28,147 nt of DNA from an uncultured Bacillota bacterium (GCA_905200905.1 CAJKMA010000032.1:1-28147), one strand, 5' to 3'. Positions 1 to 8,757 are shown, counted from the stretch's first letter. Translations and numbers: made by a program. Notes: generated from the sequence alone by a model not told the origin.

Positions 1-1171
1 TACCTTTTAATTCAATTTCTCCAAACCGGATGGTGATTCCGGAAAGTCCTGTAACGAAAATAACAGAGGTCAGAGCCAGATTCCGGCTGCGACCATAATC
101 TACCTTGCTATCCACCAAGATACGGATACCCGATGTTCCGATCATACCATAAAGCAAGAACGAAATACCACCAATAACTGGTCCTGGAATGGTATTAATC
201 AAAGCTGTCAGTTTTCCAATAAAAGAACAGATAATGGACAACACCGCAGCACCTCCGATGACATACACACTATATACTCTTGTCATAGCCATAACACCAA
301 TATTCTCACCATACGTTGTTGTTGGTACAGAACCAATAAAACCAGAAATCATGGTAGAGAAGTTATCCGCAAACAGGGAACGGTGCAGACCAGGATCTTT
401 GATTAAATCTCTTCCTACGATTTTCCCTGTAACAATCTGATGCCCGATATGCTCAGAGGCAATGACCAGAATAACCGGAAGAATAATAACAATGGCCTGG
501 GCATTGAATTTCGGTGCAGAGAAGTTCGGCAATGAGAACAGCGGCGCCTGGGCAACAGCTGTAAAATCTACGATTCCACAAGCAATGGCTGCGATATAAC
601 CGCAGATAATCGCAATCAAAATTGGAATAACAGAAAGAAATTTCCGAAATACAACAGAACCAAACACTGCCACACCTAAGGTTACCAAAAACACAATCAC
701 ATTTCCAGGAACCAGAACTTCATCTAACATTCCAGCATTACTTGCCGCTGTACCTGACAATTCCAAACCAATCAGCGCCACAACCGGTCCCATAGCTGCT
801 GGCGGCAATACTACATCAATCCAGTCTGAACCAAACTTGTAAATAATCAAAGCCAGAATACAGCCACAAAAACCCACGGCTACAAAGCCTCCCAGGGCAT
901 ATTCATAACCAAATTTACTAATGACAATTCCAGCTGGCGCAATAAATGCAAAGCTGGAGCCAAGATATGCCGGAGCTTTTCCTTTTGTAATAAGAATGAA
1001 TAGTAAGGTTCCTATACCATTCATAAATAACACAATTGCCGGATTAATGCCAAACAAAAACGGCACCAGCACAGATGCCCCAAACATGGCAAACATATGC
1101 TGAATACTAAGGGGAATCAAAAGTTTTGGCGGTACTTTTTCTTCTACTTGAATAATTTTACGATTTTCCAC
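1..1171 (-). CDS. uraA: Uracil permease, NCS2/UraA family (3' end outside window)
   Basis: Proton-coupled uracil importer of the inner membrane, supplying pyrimidine salvage. The reading frame begins at a GTG (1171-1169) after an AAGGAG site and stays open to the window edge, giving about 390 residues of a family that is usually 410-430. Visible motifs are the N-terminal QHMFAMFGASVLVPFLFG segment, YLGSSFAFI, and the two family glutamate motifs SEHIGH and GENIGV that bind the base in UraA. The rest is a succession of hydrophobic helices. It could be called pyrP; a xanthine or other NCS2 substrate is less likely because YLGSSFAFI is typical of the uracil branch. No neighbouring pyr gene is in view, and no PyrR-type or riboswitch leader was recognised in the roughly 100 bp upstream. 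Confidence 0.9.
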   Translation of the reverse strand, partial: MENRKIIQVEEKVPPKLLIPLSIQHMFAMFGASVLVPFLFGINPAIVLFMNGIGTLLFILITKGKAPAYLGSSFAFIAPAGIVISKFGYEYALGGFVAVGFCGCILALIIYKFGSDWIDVVLPPAAMGPVVALIGLELSGTAASNAGMLDEVLVPGNVIVFLVTLGVAVFGSVVFRKFLSVIPILIAIICGYIAAIACGIVDFTAVAQAPLFSLPNFSAPKFNAQAIVIILPVILVIASEHIGHQIVTGKIVGRDLIKDPGLHRSLFADNFSTMISGFIGSVPTTTYGENIGVMAMTRVYSVYVIGGAAVLSIICSFIGKLTALINTIPGPVIGGISFLLYGMIGTSGIRILVDSKVDYGRSRNLALTSVIFVTGLSGITIRFGEIELKG

Positions 1172-1273
1172 TTTTTTTCTCCTTCTTTCAAATTTCTAGT
1201 TGGTTTTTCTACAAACCATTCGTTTTATAATAGCATAAAAAGGAAAAAAAAGCTACGTATTTTTCACTATATC

Positions 1274-2680
1274 TCACCACTTCACATCTCCAAACAGAGT
1301 ATCCAGTATGGTTGCATCCTTACTAATACTCATCTCGACTCCTTCTGGCCTTGTCTGGTCTATTTCACAGCCTAATAAATATGTTTCATCTATAGAAGTC
1401 CAGGTAATATAACGAATTTTTTGCAAATGATATTCTGGATAAACTTCATATATCATCATATAAGTCACTTCCAGGTCTCCAACCTGTCTGGTCTGAATGC
1501 CGCTGCTCTCCATGGTTCCTCCCTGCTCCTGTGTAAGTTTCTTGGCAGTTTTCTCCGAAATCAATGCAAGGTCTTTTTTTGCCTCTGCCCTCATAGCATG
1601 CTCTGCCAAAGAAGTCATATCATAAGTAATGGTAATATCTCTGGAACCCGATTCATCAAGAGTCTTGAATCTTACTATCTCTGTAGAAGAGCTATCCTCA
1701 TCATCCAATATATATTCTTCTGGTAGGCGAATTCTAACTCCTTTTGGCTCATCTTCACAGGTCACTGTAACATATCCATTTTTTAAATCTTCTTCTTCCT
1801 CCCTTGCTGCACGTTCTATTTTCTCCTCTACATTTGACCAGGTGTTTTCTAAAGTTGTATCATAAGCCAAGGTGTAAGGACCAGCTTCCATATTTTTTAA
1901 TTCATCATAAATCTGCCATCTCTCCTGGCTGTCATAATCTGTTGGCAACTCCTTTTTCCAAAAAGAGTATCCATATAAATAGCTTTCAGCTACACCCTCC
2001 CAATCCTGATAGGTAGCTTGAAGTTTCTTTGCTATAGGCAGAGACATATCCAGACACTCCTGAAGATTAATATATTCTGCCTGATAGCAATCCCCTAAAA
2101 TCTGTAATGCTCTACAATAATCCCATCCGTCAATTCCTACTTCACCATATTTTTGATAAGCCTCATATACAGTCTCATATCTTGGACGATTTTTATCATC
2201 CGGCACATTTGCCATGGCTTCTTCTTTGGACATTTCCAAAAGGTTTTTCTTCTCCATTTCTTTCACAACCTTCCGATATTCTTCCTTATGCCCATGCGCA
2301 ATCAGTTTTTCTACCGTTCCTTCTACAGCATCTCTGCCCAAAATTCCCCAACCATCTGCCAGTGCTATTTTAACAGAATCCTGATACCATTCCCTATCTT
2401 TACCTTCCAAACCTCCCACTGCATCCAAACTCTTATCATTATATTGAGAATAAATAGCATAAGCAGAACACATCCACTGAATCGTATCACTTTCCACATC
2501 GGTTTCTTCAAAAGTAGAAGCCTCATAGTCCCCTTTTAACATTTCCTGCTTCACATTTTTCTTTTTACTTTTTTCCTCCTGTACGGTTTCCTTTCCACAT
2601 GCATGAAAAAATACAGTTCCCGTTACAAGCACTACTGCCAAGAAAATCTTACTTCTCATTTTCATAGTATTTTTCATCAT
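1274..2680 (-). CDS. Putative lipoprotein with a DUF1266-like domain
   Basis: Function unknown. Residues 10-28 form a signal peptide ending FFHAC, so Cys28 is the probable lipidation site (the -3 Phe is not ideal). A Lys/Glu-rich linker follows. Residues about 65-260 carry features I associate with DUF1266: DGWGI, a GH, WDYCRALQILGDCYQAEYI, a DWEG element and SYLYGYSFW. Residues about 305-468 look like a separate beta-rich domain of alternating polar and hydrophobic strands that I cannot name. The start used has AAGGA about 8 nt upstream; the next ATG (2677) is an equal alternative. The gene stands alone: uxaC upstream ends in a strong terminator and uraA downstream has its own start region. 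The DUF1266 assignment is from memory of the family pattern. Confidence 0.75.
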   Translation of the reverse strand: MMKNTMKMRSKIFLAVVLVTGTVFFHACGKETVQEEKSKKKNVKQEMLKGDYEASTFEETDVESDTIQWMCSAYAIYSQYNDKSLDAVGGLEGKDREWYQDSVKIALADGWGILGRDAVEGTVEKLIAHGHKEEYRKVVKEMEKKNLLEMSKEEAMANVPDDKNRPRYETVYEAYQKYGEVGIDGWDYCRALQILGDCYQAEYINLQECLDMSLPIAKKLQATYQDWEGVAESYLYGYSFWKKELPTDYDSQERWQIYDELKNMEAGPYTLAYDTTLENTWSNVEEKIERAAREEEEDLKNGYVTVTCEDEPKGVRIRLPEEYILDDEDSSSTEIVRFKTLDESGSRDITITYDMTSLAEHAMRAEAKKDLALISEKTAKKLTQEQGGTMESSGIQTRQVGDLEVTYMMIYEVYPEYHLQKIRYITWTSIDETYLLGCEIDQTRPEGVEMSISKDATILDTLFGDVKW

Positions 2681-2702
2681 ATTGTAGTTCCTTTCTTATT
2701 TT

Positions 2703-2737
2703 CTGGTATTGTAACACAATTATTTTTCATATACCAG
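2703..2737 (-). promoter_or_regulatory. Inverted repeat upstream of the DUF1266 lipoprotein gene
   Basis: Seven-base perfect inverted repeat CTGGTAT/ATACCAG with a 21-nt spacer. On the minus strand the inner edge of one arm overlaps a -10-like TACAAT (2708-2713). No good -35 sits 17 nt upstream. It may be an operator or a chance repeat. Confidence 0.3.
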
Positions 2738-2766
2738 CTATTTTATGGCAAAAAATAACAAAAAAA

Positions 2767-2819
2767 CTGCTGTAAAAACCACAAATCCAGCATTTTTCTG
2801 ATTGCAATTTTTACAGCAG
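2767..2819 (-). terminator. Intrinsic terminator of uxaC
   Basis: Perfect 12-bp inverted repeat CTGCTGTAAAAA (2767-2778) / TTTTTACAGCAG (2808-2819) with a 29-nt loop. On the minus strand the hairpin is followed by a run of seven T, then more T-rich sequence. It lies 22 bp beyond the uxaC stop. Confidence 0.85.
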
Positions 2820-2840
2820 ACTATTCGTTTCTATTCTTTT

Positions 2841-4256
2841 TTACTTCGTTTCCAAATTAAATCCAAAATAACGGACAGCATTGTTATAAGAAATACCTTT
2901 TACAATCTTTTCCAGATTCTTCATATCCTTTGGATATTCCCCATTTTCTACCCAGCCACCAATCAGTTCACACATGATTCTTCTGAAATATTCATGTCTT
3001 GGATAAGAGAGAAAACTTCTGGAATCTGTCAGCATACCAATAAAGTTTCCAAGAAGTCCCAGGTTTGCTAAAGATGTCATCTGCTTCATCATACCGGTCT
3101 TGTTATCATTAAACCACCATGCAGAACCCTGCTGAATCTTTCCTACTGCATCACTGTTCTGGAAGCATCCGAGAACTGTTCCGATTAATTCATCATCAAT
3201 AGGATTTAAACTGTAGAGAATAGTCTTTGGCAGATTTTTTGCTTCATTAACAGCATTTAGAAAATCTGCAAGCTCTGCTCCAGGTGTGTAATTGCTGATG
3301 CAGTCAAACCCTGTATCCGGACCAATTTTTGCATACATTGCTTTATTATTATCTCTTTTGCATCCATAATGAAGCTGCATTACCCAGTTCATTTCTTCAT
3401 ATTTTCCTGCTACAAACAACATAAACGCTGTTTTGAATTTTGCTGCATCTTCCTTTGATACTTCTTTTCCTGCCAAGCGCTGTGCAAATACAGCCTCCAC
3501 TTCCTCTTCTGTTGCAGGTGCATACATTACATAATCCAGGCCATGGTCGGAAATGCAGCAGCCCATGCTGTTAAAATGTTCCATTCTTTTTGCAATGGCT
3601 TCTTTTAAATCTGCAAAAGTCTTAATCTCTACTCCGGAAACCTGAGCCAGTTTTCCAAGATAATCCAGGTAATCCGGTTTCTCAAGATTCATAGCCTTGT
3701 CCGGTCTCCATGCAGGAAGTACCTGTACATCAAAACTTTCATCTTCTTTGATGATTTTATGCCATTTCAAGTCGTCTACCGGATCATCTGTGGTACAGAG
3801 TAATGTAACGTTGGACTGTTTAATCAGGTTTCTTGCACTCATAGATGGATCTTGAAGTTTTTTGTTGCACAGATTCCATACTTCTTCTGCTGTTTCGCTG
3901 TTTAAAACACCGTAATAGCCGAAGTATCTCTGTAACTCCAGGTGACTCCAGTGAAACAATGGGTTACCAATTGCTTTTTCCAATGTTTCTGCCCATTTCT
4001 GAAATTTTTCTCTATCCGGTGCATCTCCTGTGATATAATATTCCTCTACACCATTGGAACGCATCTGGCGCCATTTATAATGGTCTCCTCCAAGCCATAC
4101 CTGCGTAATATTTTCAAACTGTCTGTCCTCTGCGATTTCCTGAGGATTAATATGACAGTGATAATCAAGCACCGGAACCTGAGAAGCAAACTCATGATAC
4201 AATTCCTGTGCAGTCTCTGTGCTTAATAAAAAATCTTTGTCCATAAATGCTTTCAT
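2841..4256 (-). CDS. uxaC: Glucuronate/galacturonate isomerase
   Basis: Converts D-galacturonate to D-tagaturonate and D-glucuronate to D-fructuronate, the first cytoplasmic step of hexuronate breakdown. It belongs to the amidohydrolase-like UxaC family. The metal-site motif DYHCHINP is at residues 31-38 and the protein is 471 aa, the usual length. Other family stretches are WLGGDHYKWRQMRSNGV and LTDSRSFLSYPRHEYFRR. The ATG at 4256 is chosen because a perfect AAGGAGG lies just upstream; the frame is open for 20 more codons, but that extension would overlap the lacI coding end and lacks a ribosome site. It sits 23 bp after the LacI-family gene, so the two are probably co-transcribed, divergent from uxaA-uxaB. 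Confidence 0.97.
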   Translation of the reverse strand: MKAFMDKDFLLSTETAQELYHEFASQVPVLDYHCHINPQEIAEDRQFENITQVWLGGDHYKWRQMRSNGVEEYYITGDAPDREKFQKWAETLEKAIGNPLFHWSHLELQRYFGYYGVLNSETAEEVWNLCNKKLQDPSMSARNLIKQSNVTLLCTTDDPVDDLKWHKIIKEDESFDVQVLPAWRPDKAMNLEKPDYLDYLGKLAQVSGVEIKTFADLKEAIAKRMEHFNSMGCCISDHGLDYVMYAPATEEEVEAVFAQRLAGKEVSKEDAAKFKTAFMLFVAGKYEEMNWVMQLHYGCKRDNNKAMYAKIGPDTGFDCISNYTPGAELADFLNAVNEAKNLPKTILYSLNPIDDELIGTVLGCFQNSDAVGKIQQGSAWWFNDNKTGMMKQMTSLANLGLLGNFIGMLTDSRSFLSYPRHEYFRRIMCELIGGWVENGEYPKDMKNLEKIVKGISYNNAVRYFGFNLETK

Positions 4257-4279
4257 AATGAACAACCTCCTTAATATAT

Positions 4280-5278
4280 TTAAAAATTTGTTGTTTTCCT
4301 TTTCACAAGATAGCACGGCACTATCTTTTTCTGCTGAATAGAATGACCTGTTAAAAGTTGATTCATACTTTCTACGATTGTACTACATAAAAGTTCTCCG
4401 CGGTTATCAACAGATGACAATTCCGGTTCACAGCAAACTGCCAGCTCCGAATCATTAAATCCTATGATATTTACCTCCTGTGGAACGGAATACCCAAGCT
4501 CTCTTACATACTTTAATGCTCCCACTGCCAATCCATCATCTGTAGCCAGCACTGCATCAAAATTCTGCAAATTTCTCTTCAAAAGCATGTCTCTGACTTT
4601 CAAAACTTTATTCTGTCCGAAAACTTCCAATTCTTCCAATACAGGGATGTTATTCTCTTTTAATGCATCCTCATATCCTCTTCTTTTTTCTGAAGCACTA
4701 TAGGAATTTGAATCGTAAAGAAATAAAATACGCTTTCTTCCAGCAGCAATTAATTCTGATACCATATCATATACAATTTGATATCCATCCGAAAGCACAC
4801 AATAAACACCAGGACAAGAAAGATATCCGTTCATTAAAAAAACAGGAACTTCACTGGCTGCCTGATTCAAATAAGAGGTATTACAGTCTTCTCCATCTCC
4901 AGCATAGTTGGAGCCCACCAAAATCAACGCATCAATACGCTTTTGAAGAATCCTTTGTATGGCATTGACCTTGTCCTCATATTCATACCCACTACAGGCT
5001 AAAATGCAATCATATCCATATTTTTTTAAATGCTTTTCCAGATGTGCCACTGCATTTGCCATATAAGCATCTGATACATCAGGACAAACAATTCCAACTG
5101 TATGCATAGAATTTAATCCCAGTCCTCTTGCAAATACATTAGGCGTATAATTCTGCTCTTCCATAACTGCTCTTACTTTTTCCTTGGTTTTTTCACTTAC
5201 CTTGGGACTGTCATTTACCACTCTTGAGACCGTAGCAATAGATACTCCTGCAAGTGCTGCAATATCATAGATATTCAT
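4280..5278 (-). CDS. LacI-family transcriptional regulator, probably of the hexuronate genes
   Basis: 332 aa. Residues 1-48 hold the classic LacI helix-turn-helix and hinge (NIYDIAALAGVSIATVSRVV, then PNVFARGLG). The rest is a periplasmic-binding-protein-like effector domain (TVGIVCPDVSDAYMANAV, GFNDSELAV). It is the first gene of a leftward pair with uxaC and is divergent from uxaA-uxaB. Two copies of a TGTAAG-N2-CTTACA operator lie in the intervening region, one near each gene, so it probably represses both transcripts and itself. The inducer is inferred to be a hexuronate or pathway intermediate such as tagaturonate or KDG; nothing in the sequence fixes which. Functionally it resembles ExuR/KdgR-type regulators of Firmicutes, but I do not assign a symbol. 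Confidence 0.9.
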   Translation of the reverse strand: MNIYDIAALAGVSIATVSRVVNDSPKVSEKTKEKVRAVMEEQNYTPNVFARGLGLNSMHTVGIVCPDVSDAYMANAVAHLEKHLKKYGYDCILACSGYEYEDKVNAIQRILQKRIDALILVGSNYAGDGEDCNTSYLNQAASEVPVFLMNGYLSCPGVYCVLSDGYQIVYDMVSELIAAGRKRILFLYDSNSYSASEKRRGYEDALKENNIPVLEELEVFGQNKVLKVRDMLLKRNLQNFDAVLATDDGLAVGALKYVRELGYSVPQEVNIIGFNDSELAVCCEPELSSVDNRGELLCSTIVESMNQLLTGHSIQQKKIVPCYLVKRKTTNF

Positions 5279-5323
5279 AATTCATTTTCACTTCCTTTTT
5301 TCCGGACGTATTTCTCTCCAAAT

Positions 5324-5337
5324 TGTAAGCACTTACA
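5324..5337. promoter_or_regulatory. LacI-type operator, copy 1 (lacI-uxaC side)
   Basis: TGTAAGCACTTACA, with 6-bp arms TGTAAG/CTTACA around two central bases. It lies about 5-18 nt downstream of the predicted lacI start point (-10 at 5349-5354), consistent with autorepression. It matches copy 2 at 12 of 14 bases or better. Confidence 0.75.
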
Positions 5338-5348
5338 TTTCATCCGTT

Positions 5349-5377
5349 ATTATACACATTTTCTTCAAAAATTTCCA
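5349..5377 (-). promoter_or_regulatory. Predicted promoter of lacI-uxaC
   Basis: On the minus strand a consensus -10 TATAAT (5349-5354) lies 17 bp after a weak -35 TGGAAA (5372-5377). Operator copy 1 lies just downstream. Confidence 0.6.
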
Positions 5378-5459
5378 CCTGTTTTCTCAAAAAATATTGA
5401 CAATTTTTTGTCCTTTTTTTATGCATACTTCTGTTTTTTCTTTTTTATATGTTTTCCAC

Positions 5460-5488
5460 TTGACCTTTTCACTATATAGACTTACATT
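5460..5488 (+). promoter_or_regulatory. Predicted promoter of uxaA-uxaB
   Basis: TTGACC (5460-5465), 17 bp, TACATT (5483-5488). The -10 lies inside the inverted repeat that begins at 5481, so a repressor bound there would block polymerase. A rival -35 TTGACA (5397-5402) with TATGCA 17 bp on is also possible. Confidence 0.6.
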
Positions 5489-5505
5489 TTATGTAAGCTC
5501 TTACA
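5481..5505. promoter_or_regulatory. LacI-type operator, copy 2 with an overlapping dyad (uxaA side)
   Basis: TGTAAGCTCTTACA (5492-5505) repeats operator copy 1. It shares an arm with a second perfect dyad CTTACAT-TTT-ATGTAAG (5481-5497), giving three CTTACA-type half-sites in 25 bp across the -10 and start region of uxaA. Confidence 0.75.
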
Positions 5506-5541
5506 TTTTTTCATCCCACTCTATTTATAGGAGGAACCATT

Positions 5542-7023
5542 ATGCAGAACTACATTAAAATTCATCCTGCCGACAAAGTGGCAGTTGCCCTTTCTCCATT
5601 AAAAGCAGGTACAACAATTTCCATAGAAGGTCAGGAAATCACTTTAAAAGAAAATATCCCTCAGGGGCATAAATTCGCACTTCAAACAATCGAGGCACAG
5701 GAACCGGTAATCAAATACGGCTCCCCTATCGGTATCACAAAAGAAAGAATACCGGCAGGCACCTGGGTTCACACACATAATATGAAAACAGCCTTAGGCG
5801 ATCTTCTTACTTATACATACGAAAAACAAAACACTTCTGTTATCCCTACAGAAGAACGTTTTTTCCAGGGTTACCGCCGAGCTGACAAAAAAGTGGGTGT
5901 CCGCAATGAAATCTGGATCATTCCCACGGTTGGCTGTGTCAACAATATCGCCACTTCCGTAGAAAAGAAAGCCCAGTCCATGATAAAAGGAAGCATTGAT
6001 GCCATTGCGGCATTTCCTCATCCTTACGGATGTTCTCAGATGGGCGATGACCAGGAACATACCCGTCAAATCCTGGCTGACCTGATTAATCATCCAAATG
6101 CCGGAGGTGTACTGGTATTAGGACTTGGATGTGAAAACAGTAACATCGGAGAATTAAAGAACTACATTGGTTCTTATGATGAAAACCGTGTAAAATTCCT
6201 GGTTGCTCAGGAATCTGATGATGAGATTGAAGATGCCCTGAAACTGATTCAGGAATTAGTAGATTATGCGGCTCCTTTGAAACGAGAACCTATAAGCTGT
6301 AAAGAACTGATCATCGGAATGAAATGCGGTGGATCTGACGGCCTCTCCGGCATCACAGCCAATCCAACCGTCGGTGCATTCTCTGATCTTCTGATTTCCA
6401 AAGGCGGCACCACCATTCTTACAGAAGTACCAGAAATGTTCGGTGCTGAGACACTGCTCATGAACCGATGCGAAACAGAAGAACTGTTTGACAAAACCGT
6501 TTCCCTCATCAATGACTTTAAACAGTATTTTACCAGCCACAATCAGACGATTTATGAAAATCCTTCTCCGGGAAATAAAAAAGGTGGAATCTCTACCCTG
6601 GAAGATAAGTCTATGGGCTGTACCCAAAAGTCAGGAAGTGCTCCTGTGCGTGGTGTACTTTCTTACGGAGAACCTGTAAAAGAAAAAGGACTGAACCTGT
6701 TAAGTGCTCCTGGAAATGATCTGGTAGCCTCTACAGCCCTGGCAGCCTCAGGTGCTCACATTGTACTGTTTACCACAGGAAGAGGAACGCCCTTCGCTTC
6801 CCCAGTACCTACCGTTAAAATTTCCAGCAACTCTGCTCTTTACGAAAAAAAGAGCAACTGGATTGACTTCAACTGCGGAACCATGGTGGAAGGTACAGAT
6901 TTAAAAACTCTTGGCAATCAGTTGTTTGAATATGTACTCTCTGTTGCTTCAGGAGAAGAAGTAAAATCTGAGAAGGCAGGTTTTCATGATATGGCAATTT
7001 TTAAACAAGGCGTGACTTTATAA
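5542..7023 (+). CDS. uxaA: Altronate dehydratase
   Basis: Dehydrates D-altronate to 2-keto-3-deoxy-D-gluconate, the third step from galacturonate. 493 aa, the normal length. Residues 1 to about 90 form the SAF domain (HTHNMKTAL near its end). The catalytic UxaA/GarD-type domain follows, with GYRRADKKVGVRNE, PHPYGCSQMGDD, GLGCENSN and GMKCGGSDG; the conserved Cys, His and Asp of these motifs fit a divalent-metal enzyme. The start has AGGAGG 7 nt upstream. It is first in a two-gene rightward operon with uxaB (30 bp gap) and is controlled by the operator-rich region upstream. Galactarate dehydratase (GarD) is the near relative; the pairing with uxaB and uxaC favours altronate. Confidence 0.96.
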   Translation: MQNYIKIHPADKVAVALSPLKAGTTISIEGQEITLKENIPQGHKFALQTIEAQEPVIKYGSPIGITKERIPAGTWVHTHNMKTALGDLLTYTYEKQNTSVIPTEERFFQGYRRADKKVGVRNEIWIIPTVGCVNNIATSVEKKAQSMIKGSIDAIAAFPHPYGCSQMGDDQEHTRQILADLINHPNAGGVLVLGLGCENSNIGELKNYIGSYDENRVKFLVAQESDDEIEDALKLIQELVDYAAPLKREPISCKELIIGMKCGGSDGLSGITANPTVGAFSDLLISKGGTTILTEVPEMFGAETLLMNRCETEELFDKTVSLINDFKQYFTSHNQTIYENPSPGNKKGGISTLEDKSMGCTQKSGSAPVRGVLSYGEPVKEKGLNLLSAPGNDLVASTALAASGAHIVLFTTGRGTPFASPVPTVKISSNSALYEKKSNWIDFNCGTMVEGTDLKTLGNQLFEYVLSVASGEEVKSEKAGFHDMAIFKQGVTL

Positions 7024-7053
7024 CTATATGTTTGTATCAGAAAGAGGAAGATT

Positions 7054-8559
7054 ATGAATAAATTAAACTATAAGACCTTAGAAGAACAAGGTTACCAGGG
7101 ATATCTTTTAAAAGAAGCTCCTGAACGGATTCTTCAGTTTGGGGAAGGCAATTTTATGCGTGCCTTTGTAGATTATTTTGTTGATGTAATGAATGAAAAA
7201 ACCGATTTTAACAGTAAGGTGGTACTGGTGCAGCCAACAGGACGGCACACCGGACCAGACAGCATCACCCACAAAATCAATGAACAAGAGGGCCTTTATA
7301 CACTGTACTTACGAGGCTTTGAAAAAGGCCAGAAGGTAAATGACAAACGTATCATTTCCTGTGTCAGCCGCTGCCTCAATGTGAAGGAAGACTACGAAGC
7401 AGTCATGGCCTGTGCCGAAAATCCTGAACTTCGTTTTATCACCTGCAACACCACAGAGGCCGGTATTGTTTATGACCCTGCCTGCCAGTTTACAGAAATG
7501 CCGCCTGCTTCCTATCCTGCAAAACTGACTCAGTTTTTATACCGCCGTTTTCAAGCCTTTGGACAGGAGACAGGAAAAGGCTTTGTAATCCTTGCCTGTG
7601 AACTGATAGAAGAAAACGGAAAAGCCTTAAAAAAATGTGTGCTGGATTATGCGAAACAATGGAATTTAGAAGAAACTTTCTTGAATTGGATTGAGAAGGA
7701 AAACCTCTTCTGTTCTACTTTGGTGGACCGGATTGTAACCGGATATCCCAAAAATGAGGCAGAAAGCCTGAATGAATGCAATGGTTACGAAGACAATCTG
7801 ATTGATACCGGAGAGGTTTTTGGTTTCTGGGTTATTGAAGGTCCGGATTCTCTGAAAAAGGAGCTTCCATTTGAAGAAGCAGGTCTTCCGGTTCTGATCA
7901 CGGATAACCACAAACCATACAAACAGAGAAAAGTCCGGATTCTCAATGGTGCTCATACCTCCATGGTATTAGGTGCCTATCTTGCAGGGCAGGATATTGT
8001 CCGGGACTGCATGGATGACGAGACAATCCTCAGCTTTATGAACAAGACCATTTATGAGGAGATTATCCCCACTCTCTCCCTCCCTGCAGAAGATTGCAAG
8101 GATTTTGCATTTGCAGTTACAGAGCGGTTTAAAAACCCGTTTATTGACCATGCACTGCTGTCTATTTCTTTAAACTCCACCTCAAAATGGAGAGCCCGTG
8201 TTATGCCATCTCTGGAAGGCTATGTAGAAAAGTTCGGAAAGCTGCCAGAATGCATCACCGCTTCCTTTGCCTTTTATCTGGCCTTCTACCGCGGTACAGA
8301 GCTTACAGACAAAGGATTAGCAGCAAAACGTTCCAATGGAGATTCCTACACCGTATCAGACGACAAACAGGTACTGGAATTTTTCTATGCACACAAAGAT
8401 GCAGGAACAAAAGAACTGGTACACGATGTATGCACCAACACTGAATTCTGGGGAAGAGATTTAAGTAAGCTTCCAGGTTTTGAGACAGAAGTGACAAGCA
8501 TGCTGGATATCATAGAAACCAAAGGGGCTTATGCCTTAATGGAGAAATGTTGTAACTAG
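7054..8559 (+). CDS. uxaB: Tagaturonate reductase (altronate oxidoreductase)
   Basis: NADH-dependent reduction of D-tagaturonate to D-altronate, the step between UxaC and UxaA. 501 aa in the mannitol/long-chain dehydrogenase family. The N-terminal nucleotide fold shows RILQFGEGNFMRAFVDY at residues 25-41. The C-terminal domain has the family motif TDNHKPYKQRKVRILNGAHT, containing the conserved Lys and the LN-AH segment. A ribosome site (AGAGGAAG) precedes the ATG. It closes the uxaA-uxaB operon. Fructuronate reductase (UxuB) and mannitol-1-phosphate dehydrogenase are relatives, but the gene neighbours and the UxaB-type sequence fit tagaturonate. Confidence 0.95.
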   Translation: MNKLNYKTLEEQGYQGYLLKEAPERILQFGEGNFMRAFVDYFVDVMNEKTDFNSKVVLVQPTGRHTGPDSITHKINEQEGLYTLYLRGFEKGQKVNDKRIISCVSRCLNVKEDYEAVMACAENPELRFITCNTTEAGIVYDPACQFTEMPPASYPAKLTQFLYRRFQAFGQETGKGFVILACELIEENGKALKKCVLDYAKQWNLEETFLNWIEKENLFCSTLVDRIVTGYPKNEAESLNECNGYEDNLIDTGEVFGFWVIEGPDSLKKELPFEEAGLPVLITDNHKPYKQRKVRILNGAHTSMVLGAYLAGQDIVRDCMDDETILSFMNKTIYEEIIPTLSLPAEDCKDFAFAVTERFKNPFIDHALLSISLNSTSKWRARVMPSLEGYVEKFGKLPECITASFAFYLAFYRGTELTDKGLAAKRSNGDSYTVSDDKQVLEFFYAHKDAGTKELVHDVCTNTEFWGRDLSKLPGFETEVTSMLDIIETKGAYALMEKCCN

Positions 8560-8570
8560 GAACATAACAA

Positions 8571-8596
8571 AAAACCCTTGAAAAATCAAGGGTTTT
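8571..8596 (-). terminator. Hairpin terminator shared by tRNA-Thr (strong) and uxaB (weak)
   Basis: Perfect 11-bp stem AAAACCCTTGA (8571-8581) / TCAAGGGTTTT (8586-8596) with a 4-nt loop. Read leftward it is followed by a T run of six and then GTTAT, a strong terminator for the tRNA. Read rightward the tract is only TTTTC, so uxaB transcripts may leak through. Confidence 0.8.
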
Positions 8597-8602
8597 CACA
8601 TC

Positions 8603-8675
8603 AGCTGCCTAGCGGATTTGAACCGCCGACCTCCGCCTTACCAAGGCGACGCTCTACCAACTGAGCCAAGGCAGC
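8603..8675 (-). tRNA. tRNA-Thr (anticodon GGT)
   Basis: 73 nt on the minus strand. The acceptor stem GCTGCCT/AGGCAGC pairs fully. The D arm is GGCTCAGTTGGTAGAGC. The anticodon arm is TCGCC-TTGGTAAGGCGG, giving loop TTGGTAA with GGT at positions 34-36, which reads ACC/ACT. The T arm is CGGCGGTTCAAATCCGCTA-like. The discriminator base is U and no CCA is encoded, so it must be added after transcription. Confidence 0.95.
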
Positions 8676-8705
8676 ATATTTATTATTTCCGTCTCACAAG
8701 TATGT

Positions 8706-8734
8706 ATTTTATCAAACAAAGTTCACCCTGTCAA
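8706..8734 (-). promoter_or_regulatory. Promoter of tRNA-Thr
   Basis: On the minus strand TTGACA (8729-8734), 17-bp spacer, TAAAAT (8706-8711). This is a near-consensus SigA promoter about 30 bp before the tRNA. Confidence 0.85.
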
Positions 8735-8757
8735 CTCTTTTTTTGTTTTTTCTTTTT

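Noticed and set aside
189..440. Open frame on the plus strand inside uraA
   Set aside because: It is antisense to the clear NCS2 permease and shows no ribosome site or recognisable protein pattern.
1172..1273. PyrR site or riboswitch ahead of uraA
   Set aside because: Only a 6-bp hairpin (TGGTTT/AAACCA) is visible, with no PyrR-type loop or attenuator.
6256..6627. Long antisense open frame within uxaA
   Set aside because: A shadow of a conserved coding region; low-complexity translation and no start signal.
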